Positions 1 through 9,000 of a stretch of 64,000 nucleotides of DNA are shown here, in pieces; the first letter of the stretch is position 1, and each line of letters begins with the position of its first letter. A program made the position numbers and the translations under genes. The DNA comes from Synechococcus sp. LA31 (GTDB lineage Bacteria > Cyanobacteriota > Cyanobacteriia > PCC-6307 > Cyanobiaceae): contig NZ_CP075523.1 of NCBI RefSeq assembly GCF_018502385.1, positions 62,001 to 126,000 of the forward strand, written 5' to 3'. Under the pieces are notes generated by a model. The model was not told where the DNA came from. It ran no database searches and saw only the letters and a list, made by a program, of their open reading frames with translations.

Positions 1-516
1 ACGCCATTGGCACCACCCACTCATTGCGGCAAGAAACACGCCTGCCCGCAGGCACGAGCGGGCTACATCCGGCAGCAGAACTCCATAGAGCAGATCACGA
101 AATTCACCCACCAGATCGCTACGCGGCGTTCCCAGCACCCCGCCACACATCGCGGCTGCCAGAAACAGCAACTGGAGCAGAGCGCCCGCAAGACCTGCCG
201 CTGCGAGCCGCTCAACGCGGTAGGCGTCTCCCACGACTTGAAGACGCTGGATCCAACGGGGCAGGAGCAGTGCCAGCGCAAACAGCGCCACCATCATGGG
301 CCCCACCAGCTGCAGCACTAGCAGGATTAATAACTCCAGGCTGAAGCGGCTGGTTTGTGCCAGTGGCCCGCTGGCCAGCTGCACAATTCCAAGACCCACC
401 ACGAAGCCGGCGACAATCACAGGACCACCGCAACGCTCGCCATAGCGCTCAGCCAGCTTGGCCATCGCGGAGAGGCTCTGAAGGCCAGCCATCGCTTTCA
501 TGATTCCCTTGATCAT
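1..516 (-). CDS. Partial membrane protein, possibly MlaE-like ABC permease
   Basis: An open frame of 172 codons runs off the left edge, so the C-terminus is missing. It starts at ATG 516 (a second in-frame ATG lies at 501). The protein has four hydrophobic segments, roughly residues 35-50, 58-85, 105-125 and 150-165. The pattern of a loop with an LVGP motif between helices, followed by a final helix preceded by a charged F-R-D-L-L stretch, resembles MlaE/permease proteins of lipid ABC transporters. The match is loose and the family's usual G-R-V-G-S motif is not evident. No partner ATPase is visible in the window. It could be another small polytopic membrane protein. Confidence 0.4.
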   Translation of the reverse strand, partial: MIKGIMKAMAGLQSLSAMAKLAERYGERCGGPVIVAGFVVGLGIVQLASGPLAQTSRFSLELLILLVLQLVGPMMVALFALALLLPRWIQRLQVVGDAYRVERLAAAGLAGALLQLLFLAAAMCGGVLGTPRSDLVGEFRDLLYGVLLPDVARSCLRAGVFLAAMSGWCQWR

Positions 517-627
517 TCCGTGATGTGCGTGCACCAGGCACGGCTTACCGCGAGGGCCAGGGCACGCACGGTTGGCTACTCAATTGCGCTGTGGCCGATG
601 AAGCCGATGTGACGTCCCAGGTCGCTC

Positions 628-1344
628 TTACTGGAAAAGAGTATTGAGCAGGTTGCCGAGGGCATTGCCCACAGCGGCATCGCGGTTGCTAGTGGTGTTG
701 CGGTTGGAATTCTCTTGGGTGGCCACCAGCTTGTAGTCACCGAAGCGGAAGATACCGGTGTTGCCGTGGTCGATGAAGGTCACCGGCCAGGTGCCACCAA
801 AACCATCACGAGTCTGGAAGCCCCCACCCACTTGCTGGAAGGTGTAGGTGTTGCCGTTCTGAAGTTGCACCTCGTAGCGGTTCTGGCCGCCCTGGCTCAC
901 CTGCTTGAGTAGGCAGGGGCCGTCGTAGACGCGTTGGCTACCGCGGCTGAGGCTGCAAAGCCCTGTATCTCGGCTCACCTGGGCCTGGCCGGGCCTGGTG
1001 CTGGAGCCGAACAGCTGATTGGTGAGTCCGGCTGCCACGTTGCGTTCACCCCATCCGTCGTTCCAGCAGGTGCGCTTGGCCACGCTGCAGGCCTGGCCAG
1101 TGCTCAGGCGGAAGTCGCGGCTGCTGGTTTGGCTGAGGTTTTTGGAGAGATGGTTGGCGGCCTTCTTGCCGTACACCTCTGAGGTGATCCCGATGGAGGG
1201 CCCGTAGCTGTCGTAGCAGGTTTTGCCAACCGAGTCGCACACCACGCCAGGACGCGGGTAGCTGAGGCTGGCGGGTTGGGCGAGGGCTGCGCTGCTGATC
1301 ACCAAAGGGAGGGCTGCTGCCAGGGTCAGCGTGTGTCGGAGCAT
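628..1344 (-). CDS. YcgJ-family secreted protein
   Basis: A 238-residue protein starting at ATG 1344. Residues 1-20 form a clear signal peptide (hydrophobic core, cleavage after SAALA), so the product is expected in the periplasm or outside. The first half carries the YcgJ-type pattern: P-G-V-V-C-D, a paired C-Y-D, a Y-G-K-K-A-A segment and two further cysteines (residues about 80-100), suggesting disulfides. The second half has a beta-rich sequence with a T-F-I-D-H-G-N-T-G-I motif. YcgJ proteins have no established biochemical role. It lies divergent to another small secreted protein across an intergenic region that holds a 20-bp inverted repeat. The reading frame extends upstream to 1614, but the signal peptide argues for the internal start. 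Confidence 0.65.
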   Translation of the reverse strand: MLRHTLTLAAALPLVISSAALAQPASLSYPRPGVVCDSVGKTCYDSYGPSIGITSEVYGKKAANHLSKNLSQTSSRDFRLSTGQACSVAKRTCWNDGWGERNVAAGLTNQLFGSSTRPGQAQVSRDTGLCSLSRGSQRVYDGPCLLKQVSQGGQNRYEVQLQNGNTYTFQQVGGGFQTRDGFGGTWPVTFIDHGNTGIFRFGDYKLVATQENSNRNTTSNRDAAVGNALGNLLNTLFQ

Positions 1345-1425
1345 GGCGAGCAGATCCTTGAGGTGATTGGCAAACCCTAGTGAGCAAGAGTTTGGTTGTC
1401 TTGTCTCCTGCTGAGTCTTGCGCTG

Positions 1426-1469
1426 ACAATCCTGGTTGGTGTCATCACAATGACGCCAACCAGGATTGT
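1426..1469. repeat. 20-bp inverted repeat in divergent intergenic region
   Basis: Two 20-bp arms (1426-1445 and 1450-1469) match at 19 of 20 positions around a 4-base loop CACA. The single mismatch becomes a G-U pair in RNA, so a transcript would fold into an unbroken 20-bp hairpin. No T-run follows on either strand. It ends three bases before the ATG at 1473 and lies 81 bases upstream of the ATG at 1344. It could be an operator shared by both genes or a 5' UTR structure of the plus-strand gene. Confidence 0.8.
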
Positions 1470-1472
1470 GTG

Positions 1473-1826
1473 ATGGCAGGCGGTAGTAAGCGACGTGATC
1501 GGCTAGCGGCTGGGATTCTCTCCCTTGCCATGGCGACCTGCATGCCGGCGATTGCCAAGGCTGAACCGCAGCAGGCGTTGGCGATCTTGCTGCGTGAGCT
1601 CCATGCCAAGCCACTTGGGCTTTACGACGGGGTGCGTCTGTTTCGCATCAACCAACCTGGCGGCGGCACCCTCACCCTCACGGTGAGCTGCGAGCGCGAA
1701 CAATGGCGTGTGCAAAACAGCGACAGCGCCAAGGGGCAGCCGAGTTTCTACGACACGCCCTTTCTCTCCGCCAAAGGCATCAACCGCACCTGGGTGTGCA
1801 CGGCGCCAGGGAGGGTGTTGGAGTGA
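1473..1826 (+). CDS. Small secreted hypothetical protein
   Basis: A 117-residue protein. Starting at ATG 1473 gives a positively charged N-terminus (G-S-K-R-R-D-R) followed by a hydrophobic stretch and a cleavage-like A-I-A-K-A/E-P site near residue 31, a typical signal peptide. The mature part contains two cysteines (in V-S-C-E-R and W-V-C-T-A) that could pair. I recognise no domain. The frame is open upstream to 1380, but that would translate through the inverted repeat and hide the signal peptide. It converges with the decayed gene to its right, leaving only seven bases between stops. Confidence 0.55.
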   Translation: MAGGSKRRDRLAAGILSLAMATCMPAIAKAEPQQALAILLRELHAKPLGLYDGVRLFRINQPGGGTLTLTVSCEREQWRVQNSDSAKGQPSFYDTPFLSAKGINRTWVCTAPGRVLE

Positions 1827-1833
1827 CTGCGGT

Positions 1834-2441
1834 TCAGCTGGCGGCCATGGCCTGGGCTTGAGCCATGGGGAGTTGGTCGCGCTCAAACCGCGCCACGATC
1901 TGAGTGAGCAGAGCCCGTTCTGCCGCCCACTAATCGTCGGCATGGGTGATCAACAGCACGCTCAGCTCCACAGCCAGCTCCTGGTGTGGGGGAGCGGCAC
2001 GGTGAGCTCGATCCCGGAGCGAAGGCGGGTGTGATTCACCACGTGCTCCAGCAGCAGTTCCGAGAGTTGTTCGGCCTGACGGCATAGGGCTTGATTGGCA
2101 TAGAGCAGCCGTAGCTGCGCATTCACCACCGACTGCTCGCCATGCAGCTGTGGTGACGCCACCACGAGTGCCGGAACCCCAAGGATTCGGATCGGCGCCA
2201 CCTCGTAGCTGCCGGCGCTGCGGCTGCCCACAACGTGCCGGCTGCCGCGTACGTATAGGCCGTAGAGGTTGGATTCGCGGCAGCGGGGATGCTCGCCGAT
2301 CACCGCGATCTCCAGGGCTTCGAAGGCCAGGCGGAGCTGCTGCCATTCCTGTTGATCGGTGCGTTCGCGGTGATTGGGCCTGAACAGGGGGATCGGCAGC
2401 ACAAACGCGAGGGCAAGCAGTGTTGGGATCATGGAAGGCAC
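1834..2441 (-). pseudogene. Decayed small exported protein gene (frameshift plus internal stop)
   Basis: An intact-looking frame starts at ATG 2441 with a signal-like N-terminus and runs 159 codons to a stop at 1962. The end of that frame (P-H-T-R-S-W-L-W-S) looks out of frame. Shifting at the C-run near 1995-2000 restores a plausible continuation ending in L-L-I-T-H-A-D-D, then TAG at 1930-1932. Reading through that TAG continues with W-A-A-E-R-A-L-L-T-Q-I-V-A-R-F to a stop at 1834. The simplest reading is a gene with one frameshift and one nonsense codon. A sequencing error in the C-run could explain the frameshift but not the TAG. The function is unknown. Confidence 0.5.
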
Positions 2442-2489
2442 TTGATCGGTTCTGCTCGCTCAAGGCATGTGATTCATCAGTGTGTGAGC

Positions 2490-3080
2490 TCAAGGGGCCT
2501 TGCACTGCAGGAGTTGGCCGTTCCAGTTGATCTGCGTGCTGCCCTGGTGCTCCCAGAGCTCCACACCCGCAGCGCTGTAGCGAGCGCCGCTACCCGAAGG
2601 CGCGATCGGAACCACCAGGGTCTCGTTCCCAATCGCGAGAACAACGCTGGGGGGATCTGCTTGGTTCAGGAACACCACCGATACAGGCGCCGTGATTGGG
2701 CCAGAGCACTGAAGCGGTTTGCGCCAGAACACTTGCAAGGTGAACTCCCCTTCTCTGGTGAAGCGGATGCCATCGGCGTTGTCAGCATGTTGGTGGCTGA
2801 TCCCGTGTTGATTGGCCGCGAAACTGAACGTTCCATGTGGCTGCATCGACACTGTTATGTCTCCATCGCGTTCCCTGAACGCACACGGCCCTCGCTGAAT
2901 CGGTAGCGTGTCATCGTGGCGTCTCAGGAGGCAGTAGGCCTCTAGCCCACGCCCCTCGGCCGCCCGATGGCCTTTCATCGCCTGGCCGTAGATGAAGCCG
3001 ATGATGTAGCCCTGGCCCCAGTAAAGGGCGGCTACGGCGGCACCGATGCAGGCTGCCGCCGTGGCCAGTGGTTTTACCAC
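2490..3080 (-). CDS. Membrane-anchored hypothetical protein
   Basis: A 196-residue protein from GTG 3080, whose start overlaps the stop of the upstream gene (3074-3412) by seven bases, suggesting translational coupling. The N-terminal 30 residues are hydrophobic and could be an uncleaved anchor. The remainder contains C-x-L-L-R and G-P-C-A-F cysteines and a beta-rich C-terminal half with W-N-G-Q-L-L-Q-C near the end. An upstream ATG at 3122 is in frame but would extend the overlap to 49 bases. I recognise no family. With its neighbour it appears to form a two-gene operon of exported proteins. Confidence 0.5.
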   Translation of the reverse strand: MVKPLATAAACIGAAVAALYWGQGYIIGFIYGQAMKGHRAAEGRGLEAYCLLRRHDDTLPIQRGPCAFRERDGDITVSMQPHGTFSFAANQHGISHQHADNADGIRFTREGEFTLQVFWRKPLQCSGPITAPVSVVFLNQADPPSVVLAIGNETLVVPIAPSGSGARYSAAGVELWEHQGSTQINWNGQLLQCKAP

Positions 3081-3412
3081 TGCTTGAACTCGTTCACCGT
3101 GCCGTCGTAGTTCACATTGCAATAGCCCTTGGCTGTTTTGCCGTCCACGGCCCAGTTGAAGCTGAGGCCGCTGGCCTTCACGTCTTTCATGGTCATCGCG
3201 CCGGAATCGAGGCTTTGCTTCAGCGTGGCGCCGAGGCTGATCCGCGCTTCAGCCATGCTCACGTCAAATTGCTCCACCACGCGCAATTTGCATGCGTTGC
3301 CTAGACGCTGGCTGACAGCGTCGAGTTTGTTGGCCAGGGCTGGGGCACTGATCACGGTGACTAGTCCGGCCGTTAGGCCAAGGCTGATCAGATGAGGTAG
3401 GGGGCGTGTCAT
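3074..3412 (-). CDS. Small secreted hypothetical protein
   Basis: A 112-residue protein starting at ATG 3412 with a clean signal peptide: T-R-P-L-P followed by a hydrophobic core and a cleavage-like A-P-A-L-A/N-K site around residue 28. The mature part holds two cysteines (in N-A-C-K-L and G-Y-C-N-V). No domain is recognised. It is the first gene of a tight pair with the membrane protein downstream. The frame allows an ATG six codons earlier (3430), which would push the charged residues away from the hydrophobic core. Confidence 0.55.
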   Translation of the reverse strand: MTRPLPHLISLGLTAGLVTVISAPALANKLDAVSQRLGNACKLRVVEQFDVSMAEARISLGATLKQSLDSGAMTMKDVKASGLSFNWAVDGKTAKGYCNVNYDGTVNEFKQW

Positions 3413-3426
3413 GGCGAAGTCGGAGC

Positions 3427-3642
3427 TCACCGCATTCTGAACATTGGAAAACCTTTTTCACCCCATGGATCGAGTCTTGCGAGTTGGGATCTGAGACCAA
3501 GCGGTTGTGGTGTCGTTGTGTTGCTCGCAGTCATCACGGCCAGCGCCAGCTTCCGGTCCGGGTGCAGATGTCGCCAGTGGGACTGCCTGGCCAGGGCCTC
3601 TCGCAGGCTGATTTTGATCAGAGCAAAATGCTCTCGGGTCAT
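3427..3642 (-). CDS. Possible small protein, unrecognised
   Basis: A 71-codon frame sits between the terminator of the psbC fragment and the small secreted protein, ending 14 bases before that gene's start. The sequence is basic, with a plausible amphipathic stretch (E-H-F-A-L-I-K-I-S-L-R-E-A-L-A-R) near its N-terminus. Nothing identifies a function, and it could be a chance open frame in GC-rich DNA. Confidence 0.25.
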   Translation of the reverse strand: MTREHFALIKISLREALARQSHWRHLHPDRKLALAVMTASNTTTPQPLGLRSQLARLDPWGEKGFPMFRMR

Positions 3643-3652
3643 CGGTGCAACC

Positions 3653-3677
3653 AAAAATCCCCGCCTTGCGGCGAGGG
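3653..3677 (-). terminator. Copy of the psbC terminator
   Basis: On the minus strand CCCTCGCC-GCAA-GGCGGGG folds into a stem followed by ATTTTT. It matches the terminator behind the full psbC gene (9495-9523) and lies at the same distance from the stop codon, so it was duplicated with the coding fragment. Confidence 0.7.
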
Positions 3678-3705
3678 TTTGAGGACGAACGAGTGATCGA
3701 GGCGA

Positions 3706-3974
3706 TCAGTCGAGGACGGGCATGGTCAGAGTGGGCTCGGCCTGACGGACGATGCCTTTCTCGAAGCCAGCAGCAGCGACGCGGGCGCGGCCGGCGTGCC
3801 AGAGGTGGCCCACCAGGAAGAAGAAGGCAAGCATGAATTGAGCCGCAGCCAGCCACTGGCGGATGTTCACGAATTTCACCGAGTTGGGCTCGGTGATGAT
3901 GCCGCCCACCGAGTTCAGAGAGGCGTTGGGTGCGTGGGTCATGTCTTCAGCCGCACGGCGCACTTGCCAGGGCT
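3706..3974 (-). pseudogene. Truncated 3' copy of psbC (CP43 C-terminus)
   Basis: The minus strand encodes about 89 residues closely matching the end of the full PsbC in this window, from P-W-Q-V-R-R-A-A-E to L-D at the stop. Shared signatures include [13 protein letters not shown] and [14 protein letters not shown]. Several substitutions exist (Y to D in A-A-E-x-M, N to K in N-S-V-x-F, D-R-K to V-R-Q). Similarity stops abruptly near 3974; upstream DNA does not resemble psbC and no start is usable for a functional antenna protein. Similarity also covers the downstream terminator. The five upstream helices and the Mn-ligand loop of CP43 are absent, so I call it a pseudogene. Confidence 0.85.
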
Positions 3975-4160
3975 CAGCGGCCGTGATGTCAACAGACCTG
4001 GCTGCAAACAGATGGCTTTTGGGGCCACCATCTCATAGCTGCACGGGATTCTGCCGCCTGCTGCTCCTCAGGCGTGGTGGTAGCCCATTGATTGTGGATG
4101 CCTGCACTGCCGGTGTGTTCTGGATGCGCCTGCTGCAGCCAAAGGCTTGGCAGATGTGGC

Positions 4161-4409
4161 TCAGTCGAGTGCAAACACGTTGATCCCAGGGGCAACCTCA
4201 CGCATCTCGCGGATCTCCTCGTCGATGGCCGCAAGGATCTCCTGGCTGTAGTCGGGGTGTTGCTTGAGCGTACGCACGATGTTTCGCACGCTGTCCACTG
4301 ACAAACCACCATGCAATACCTGCTGATGAATCTGTTCGCGGAACTGCTGCAGAGCCAGCTCTTCTTGTGGTGATAGGGGGCGCTTTGGCGCGGGATGGTT
4401 GATCTCCAT
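4161..4409 (-). CDS. Small acidic hypothetical protein
   Basis: An 82-residue protein from ATG 4409 (an ATG 14 codons upstream at 4451 is also in frame). The sequence is predicted largely helical, with alternating charged segments such as L-S-P-Q-E-E-L-A-L-Q-Q-F-R and I-D-E-E-I-R-E-M-R-E. No signal peptide or known motif is seen. The neighbouring genes are a psbC fragment and an ATPase, which gives no functional hint. Codon use looks normal for a coding gene. Confidence 0.5.
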   Translation of the reverse strand: MEINHPAPKRPLSPQEELALQQFREQIHQQVLHGGLSVDSVRNIVRTLKQHPDYSQEILAAIDEEIREMREVAPGINVFALD

Positions 4410-4716
4410 GTTCTCGCGAGCAGACCTCGCTTGAACCGTAGAGAGGTTCAAGTGATCTTCAAGGTTTCAGGGCCTTGGGTTTACGAAACAAACCATGCTG
4501 GAGCGGTAGGGGCGTGGCTTGCGCGGGGCGCCGCGCCGTGGCATCAGCGCAGCCGCTGAAGCACTGCCGTGCCAGCAGCGCCACGTCCTGAAGGAGCAGC
4601 GGCACCGGTGTCTTAACCGAAGCCGTCAAGCCAAAGTGGCGATGTTGGTAGCAGCGTTTGCGTGGGTCCAAGCTCCAGGCTTCCCTATCCAAGAGGTTGC
4701 GCTGCGCATTAAGCAC
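4410..4716. other. About 300 bases without a convincing gene
   Basis: Between the small acidic protein and the AAA ATPase only overlapping short frames of fewer than 90 codons are open on both strands, with no signal peptide, domain or start context to favour either. No clear terminator or repeat was seen. Confidence 0.4.
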
Positions 4717-5838
4717 TCACACCTTGTTTGATTCCGGCCAGCGCCAGCTGCCTCGCTCCAGCGTTGTTTGTGCTTGCACCTGGGTGGCCCCCAGCTCTCG
4801 TTCGAGTTGGAGATGCCGGCATTGGGGCTGTTGGGCCAGGGCGTTGATCAGCGCTGGGGCATGGGCGATCACCCACACCTGCGTGCGCTCGGCCGCTGCG
4901 TGAATCAATCGGGCTAAAGGGGCCAAGAGCTCTGGGTGCAGGCTGCTTTCCGGTTCGTTCAAGACCAACAGAGGCGGTAGCCGCGGGCTGAAGAGCGCCA
5001 CGGTGAGGAGGAGATAACGAAGTGTTCCATCGGAAAGTTCCGCTGCCTCCAGCGGCCGCAGTAGCCCTGGCTGATGCACATGCAGGCGAAACGATCCGCC
5101 ATCGGTTTGAACACTGAGATGACAGCCCGGGAAGGCATCATCCATCGCCTGTTGCAGACCGTTGCCATCCCCGTTTTCAAGAATTGTCTGCACAGCGGCT
5201 GGTAGATCACCACCATCGCCGCTGAGGGCAAAGCAACGGGTGCCCACCCGCGGCTGTCTGGCTGGCGCCTCAGGATCGGTGCGGAAGCTGTCGTAGAAGC
5301 GCCAACTGAGTATCTGCTCACGTAGCAGCATCACCTCCGGTTGTTGATCAGGATCAAAGCCGCGTTGAAACAGTGATTGATCGGGATGGTGTTGAGGCCC
5401 TGAGCTGCTGAGCACCGCCCTGGGGTGGAATCCCTCGCCCGCCCAGATCCATTCCCCTTTGAGCTGGGGATCAAGGGCAAAGGCGCTCTGTCGTTCCTGT
5501 GGGTAACCCAGTTCCACGGCATAGGAGAAGGGCTCGGCCGCAAACCCCAGCCGCAGCCGCACCGCCTGTTGGCGCGGACCTCCTTGAACGGGCTGCTCGC
5601 CTTGGCGCATCGCCCGGCTGAGGCGCTCCGGTCCAGCCCACATCACGGCTGGCAGGCCTCCCTCCTGGGCCAACGCTCCCACCATCGTTCCTCGAGCTGC
5701 GGCTGTGAGCAATCGCAGGGCCCGGTAGAGGTTCGATTTGCCACTGCCGTTGGCGCCGGTGACCAGCGTGAGCTGGCCGAAGGGCACGACCACGTTCTGC
5801 AGAGAGCGATAGCCGCTCACGGCGAGACGGTGAATCAT
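4717..5838 (-). CDS. AAA ATPase of the RecF/OLD-like type
   Basis: A 373-residue predicted ATPase. The N-terminus has the I-x-G-Y-R-S-L layout typical of SMC/RecF-type AAA_21 proteins, followed by Walker A G-A-N-G-S-G-K-S at residues 28-35. Near the C-terminus lies a Walker B-like L-L-V-L-N-E-P-E-S-S-L-H-P (about residues 295-307), with E-P-E replacing the more usual D-E-P, then V-W-V-I-A-H-A-P as the H-loop. The central 150 residues fit a coiled or lid insertion. Such stand-alone ATPases are often linked to DNA processing or phage defence when paired with a nuclease. No TOPRIM or nuclease gene sits beside this one, so the role is open. Confidence 0.75.
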   Translation of the reverse strand: MIHRLAVSGYRSLQNVVVPFGQLTLVTGANGSGKSNLYRALRLLTAAARGTMVGALAQEGGLPAVMWAGPERLSRAMRQGEQPVQGGPRQQAVRLRLGFAAEPFSYAVELGYPQERQSAFALDPQLKGEWIWAGEGFHPRAVLSSSGPQHHPDQSLFQRGFDPDQQPEVMLLREQILSWRFYDSFRTDPEAPARQPRVGTRCFALSGDGGDLPAAVQTILENGDGNGLQQAMDDAFPGCHLSVQTDGGSFRLHVHQPGLLRPLEAAELSDGTLRYLLLTVALFSPRLPPLLVLNEPESSLHPELLAPLARLIHAAAERTQVWVIAHAPALINALAQQPQCRHLQLERELGATQVQAQTTLERGSWRWPESNKV

Positions 5839-5902
5839 CGCGTTTGTTCAGCCTGCAGCCTCATCATTCCCTTCTGCTCACACGTTGTCCTCTGGCTGCA
5901 GG

Positions 5903-6010
5903 ATCGATCGCAAGGGCCATGCAAGCCACCACTTCCTCGTGCCTGAGATTGTGCGCGCATTGGGCATCAGCAAGGTAGCCGTTGACCAGCTGCGCCGTTT
6001 GAAAGATTGA
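5903..6010 (+). pseudogene. Possible 3' remnant of a small gene
   Basis: A 35-codon stretch ending in TGA at 6008-6010 reads I-D-R-K-G-H-A-S-H-H-F-L-V-P-E-I-V then R-A-L-G-I-S-K-V-A-V-D-Q-L. It has the look of a helix-turn-helix-like C-terminus, but there is no usable start upstream. It may be the tail of a lost gene. Evidence is limited to residue composition. Confidence 0.25.
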
Positions 6011-6025
6011 ATCATTGATTGCTGA

Positions 6026-6053
6026 GCAGGGAATGCTCAAAGCATTCCCCTGC
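6026..6053. terminator. Hairpin downstream of autotransporter gene
   Basis: Arms GCAGGGAATGC and GCATTCCCCTGC fold with one bulged base around TCAAA. It lies just after the stop of the minus-strand autotransporter and just after the plus-strand remnant at 5903-6010, so it may terminate either direction. The T-run is weak. Confidence 0.55.
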
Positions 6054-6058
6054 AGCTC

Positions 6059-9000
6059 TCACCAGCGCAGCTTGAGCCCCCCGCCATAGCTGAGCTCGTT
6101 GCCATTGCTCCAGAAGGCACCACCCACGCCGGCATAGAGGGAGAGGGCTTCAGACGTTTCGTATTCCAGCGAGAGGCCCACATCAAGCGCATTAGCCCCG
6201 CGGTTCTGACCGAGCACATCAACAGAGCCGAGGGCCGGCACGTTTGCGAAGGAAGCGGTGAGCTGGTGCTCCTCGTTGGAATCACCGTTGAAGTCGTACT
6301 CGTAGCCGAGGGAGAGGCGCGGGATCAGGCGTGATGTTTTGCCAGTGACGATTGGCGTCTCGATCTGGAAGCCGATGCCGTAGATGAGGGAATCGGCGGT
6401 GTGTGAGTTGAGGGCCAGGTTGAGGGAGTCAGCGCCGGTTTCCGAGAACGCTCCTTGGTTGTGGAGGGCGTAGGAGAAGAAGGTGTTGGGCTTGATGCGC
6501 ACAGCGGAGCGGCTGGTTTTATCGGAGGAGAGCACCCAGTCGTATTCGGCTGCCAGAGCTGCTGTGAAACCATTGCCGCTCCAGTTGGCATTGGCGGTGC
6601 GGTTGAGCCCCCCGAAGTTGATGTTGCGGTCTGATTCGTACTGGAGGTTCATGTAACCGGCCAGCGCCGTGAACTTCCAGCTCTCGGATGGGCGATAGAT
6701 GCCCCATGCAGCACCGGAGTAGGTGGAGGATTCGATGCGAACGTCGGCGTATTCGTAGTTGTAGAGATTGGCACGCCCGTAGCCAAAGGCAGCACCAGCA
6801 CTCCAGTTGCGATTGAAGTCGTACTGGAGGCCGTAGGAGCTGGAGAAGATGTTGTAGTCGAGGGAAGCGAGATCGTTGGTGCCGTTGAGGGTGGCTTGGG
6901 TGTTGGTGCCATCGATCAGCAACGACCAGGGCGTGAGCCTTTGAACGGTGCGCGGCTTGCAATCGGGCTGGAGCTGCTGGGCGCCATCGGCACGGGGCTC
7001 GACGTTGCCATCAACAGTGCAGACCTCTTCTTCTGCAATGAAGGGAATGGCCTTGGTGCCAGAGGTGAGGGCGAGTGTGTTGGCACGAAACTGCTCCATC
7101 GCTTCCAGGGCCACTGATTGCATGGAGGCGTAGGGCTCAGCGGAGATGGAGTGGAGGGCTTGGTTGAGCTGTTGCCGGGTGGGAACAGCAAACAGCGCAG
7201 CGATCACATTGGCGAAGTCAGGCGTGACGAGCGCTGCACTGGTTTGATTGGTGGTGTAGCCGGTTGTGCCGATTGCCTTGCCACCCGTTACACCAGATGT
7301 GACAGCTGCACTGACAGAAGCCCAGCCTGCATCGAGTGCCTTGGCAGTAGCCACTGTGTTGTTGTTGTTGCCAGAAGCCCCTGTGCCAGGCTTGTTCTGC
7401 TGCTGACAAGCCGATGCAGAACCACCGTTGCTGGTGCAGGTGTTGGTGTTGGAGTTGGGATTGCCGGATGAAGCTGTTGTAATTGCCCCACCAGTCTTAT
7501 TGACGTTGGCAATGGTTTCCTTTCCGGGCAGCTTGGTGGTATTCGGATTTAGTGGTTGACCGGTTGTGGGATCATTCTTTACCCAGGCGAATTGCAGCTT
7601 CGTGCAATTCTTTTGAATATTGGGATCCGAGCTGGTGCAGGTGGCGTAGTAGTTGGGATCGATTTTGCCAAAGAGTTTGTCTGTTTCGCGCGCGAAGGTG
7701 AAACCAGATGAGCCAATAACATTAAGACTGGTTGTCAGGCCAATTCCCTCTCCAGTTGAATCGGCACCGGTAACGTCAATAGCGGTATAGATCTTGTTGG
7801 CAGAGATGGGTGCACCTTGATAGGAGCTGATGTTCAGCTTGCCTCCCAGGAGTGCAACACGGTTAGGGCCTGTGATCTTCAGCAGGTCAGAGTCTGATCC
7901 GTTGACATCGATATTGAGGCTGGCGCTGGGATTTGTTATGCCCTGGAGGTAGTTGCCATCCACGGTGAGCGTGCCGATGTCATCGTTGCCCGGGGATACA
8001 TTGCCTTCATTGATGACATCTCCAAAAATAGTTCCTGTACCCTGTAGTGTCCCCCCAGTTTCTACCGTGGTCTCTGATGTGATGGATCCGATGATTGCGA
8101 GTCTCCCACCTCTAATGATTGTTGCTCCTGTATATGTATTTGTTCCGCTGAGAGCCTGAAGGTTGCTGCCAGTTTTGATGATTTTGCCTTTCCCTGAGGA
8201 GTCTATGATCGAGCCTGTAAATACTGCCGGGCTCGATGATGCGCTGCCAAGGGATAGACTATTGCCTTCTAGGTTCACGGTAGCGGTCCCGTGGGTCGAC
8301 CTTAGTGAGGCAATTGTTTCGTCGCCGCCTAGGATGGCTAGCTTGCTGTCGGGAGAAAAAAGGTATACATCTGAGGAGTCGGGTATGGCACCATAGCGGC
8401 TCACTAAAGTACTATCTCCGTCGATAATGGTGATTCCTGTATAGGTATTTCTGCCGCTAATCTCGATGTAGTTGCCGTTCGGTCTGAAGGTGATGTTTCC
8501 TGATGCGCCTGACGCGTCGCTAAAAATACCTGAAAACTTAACGGGAAATCCTTTGTTGTTGATGGCATTGTCGGTTGAGCTGCTTAACGTAAAATCTTGG
8601 TTATATGTCTGATTGTCTTGGTCGACAGTAAGCGTTCCTCCTTCGAACTGGGGCAGTAATCTGCCTGAAGACAGGTTGCTACTTACATTGTTATTGGTGC
8701 CATTAATGTTTCCCGCTGGATTGATCGGAGCAGTCGTCGGTGTAGGTGGAGCGGGATTAGGCACCGGTGATCCAAATGCCCATGGGAAAACGTTGCTATT
8801 GGATGTAAATGCTGCAAAACCATCGGAACTGCATTGGGATTTGTCTAGAGATGAGCAAACACCGTATACAGTGGTTTGACCTGCTTTGTAGGCGAAGTTT
8901 ACAATCTCTGTATCTCCGTATTGCGCACTCCAGCTATCCCTAAAGTCTTTGGCGAGCCACTCATCTCCCCACCAGGGAGAGTTTTCGTATCTTGGATCCT

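Noticed and set aside
7-344. Two overlapping plus-strand frames at the left edge
   Set aside because: The minus-strand frame gives a convincing polytopic membrane protein; these are its shadows.
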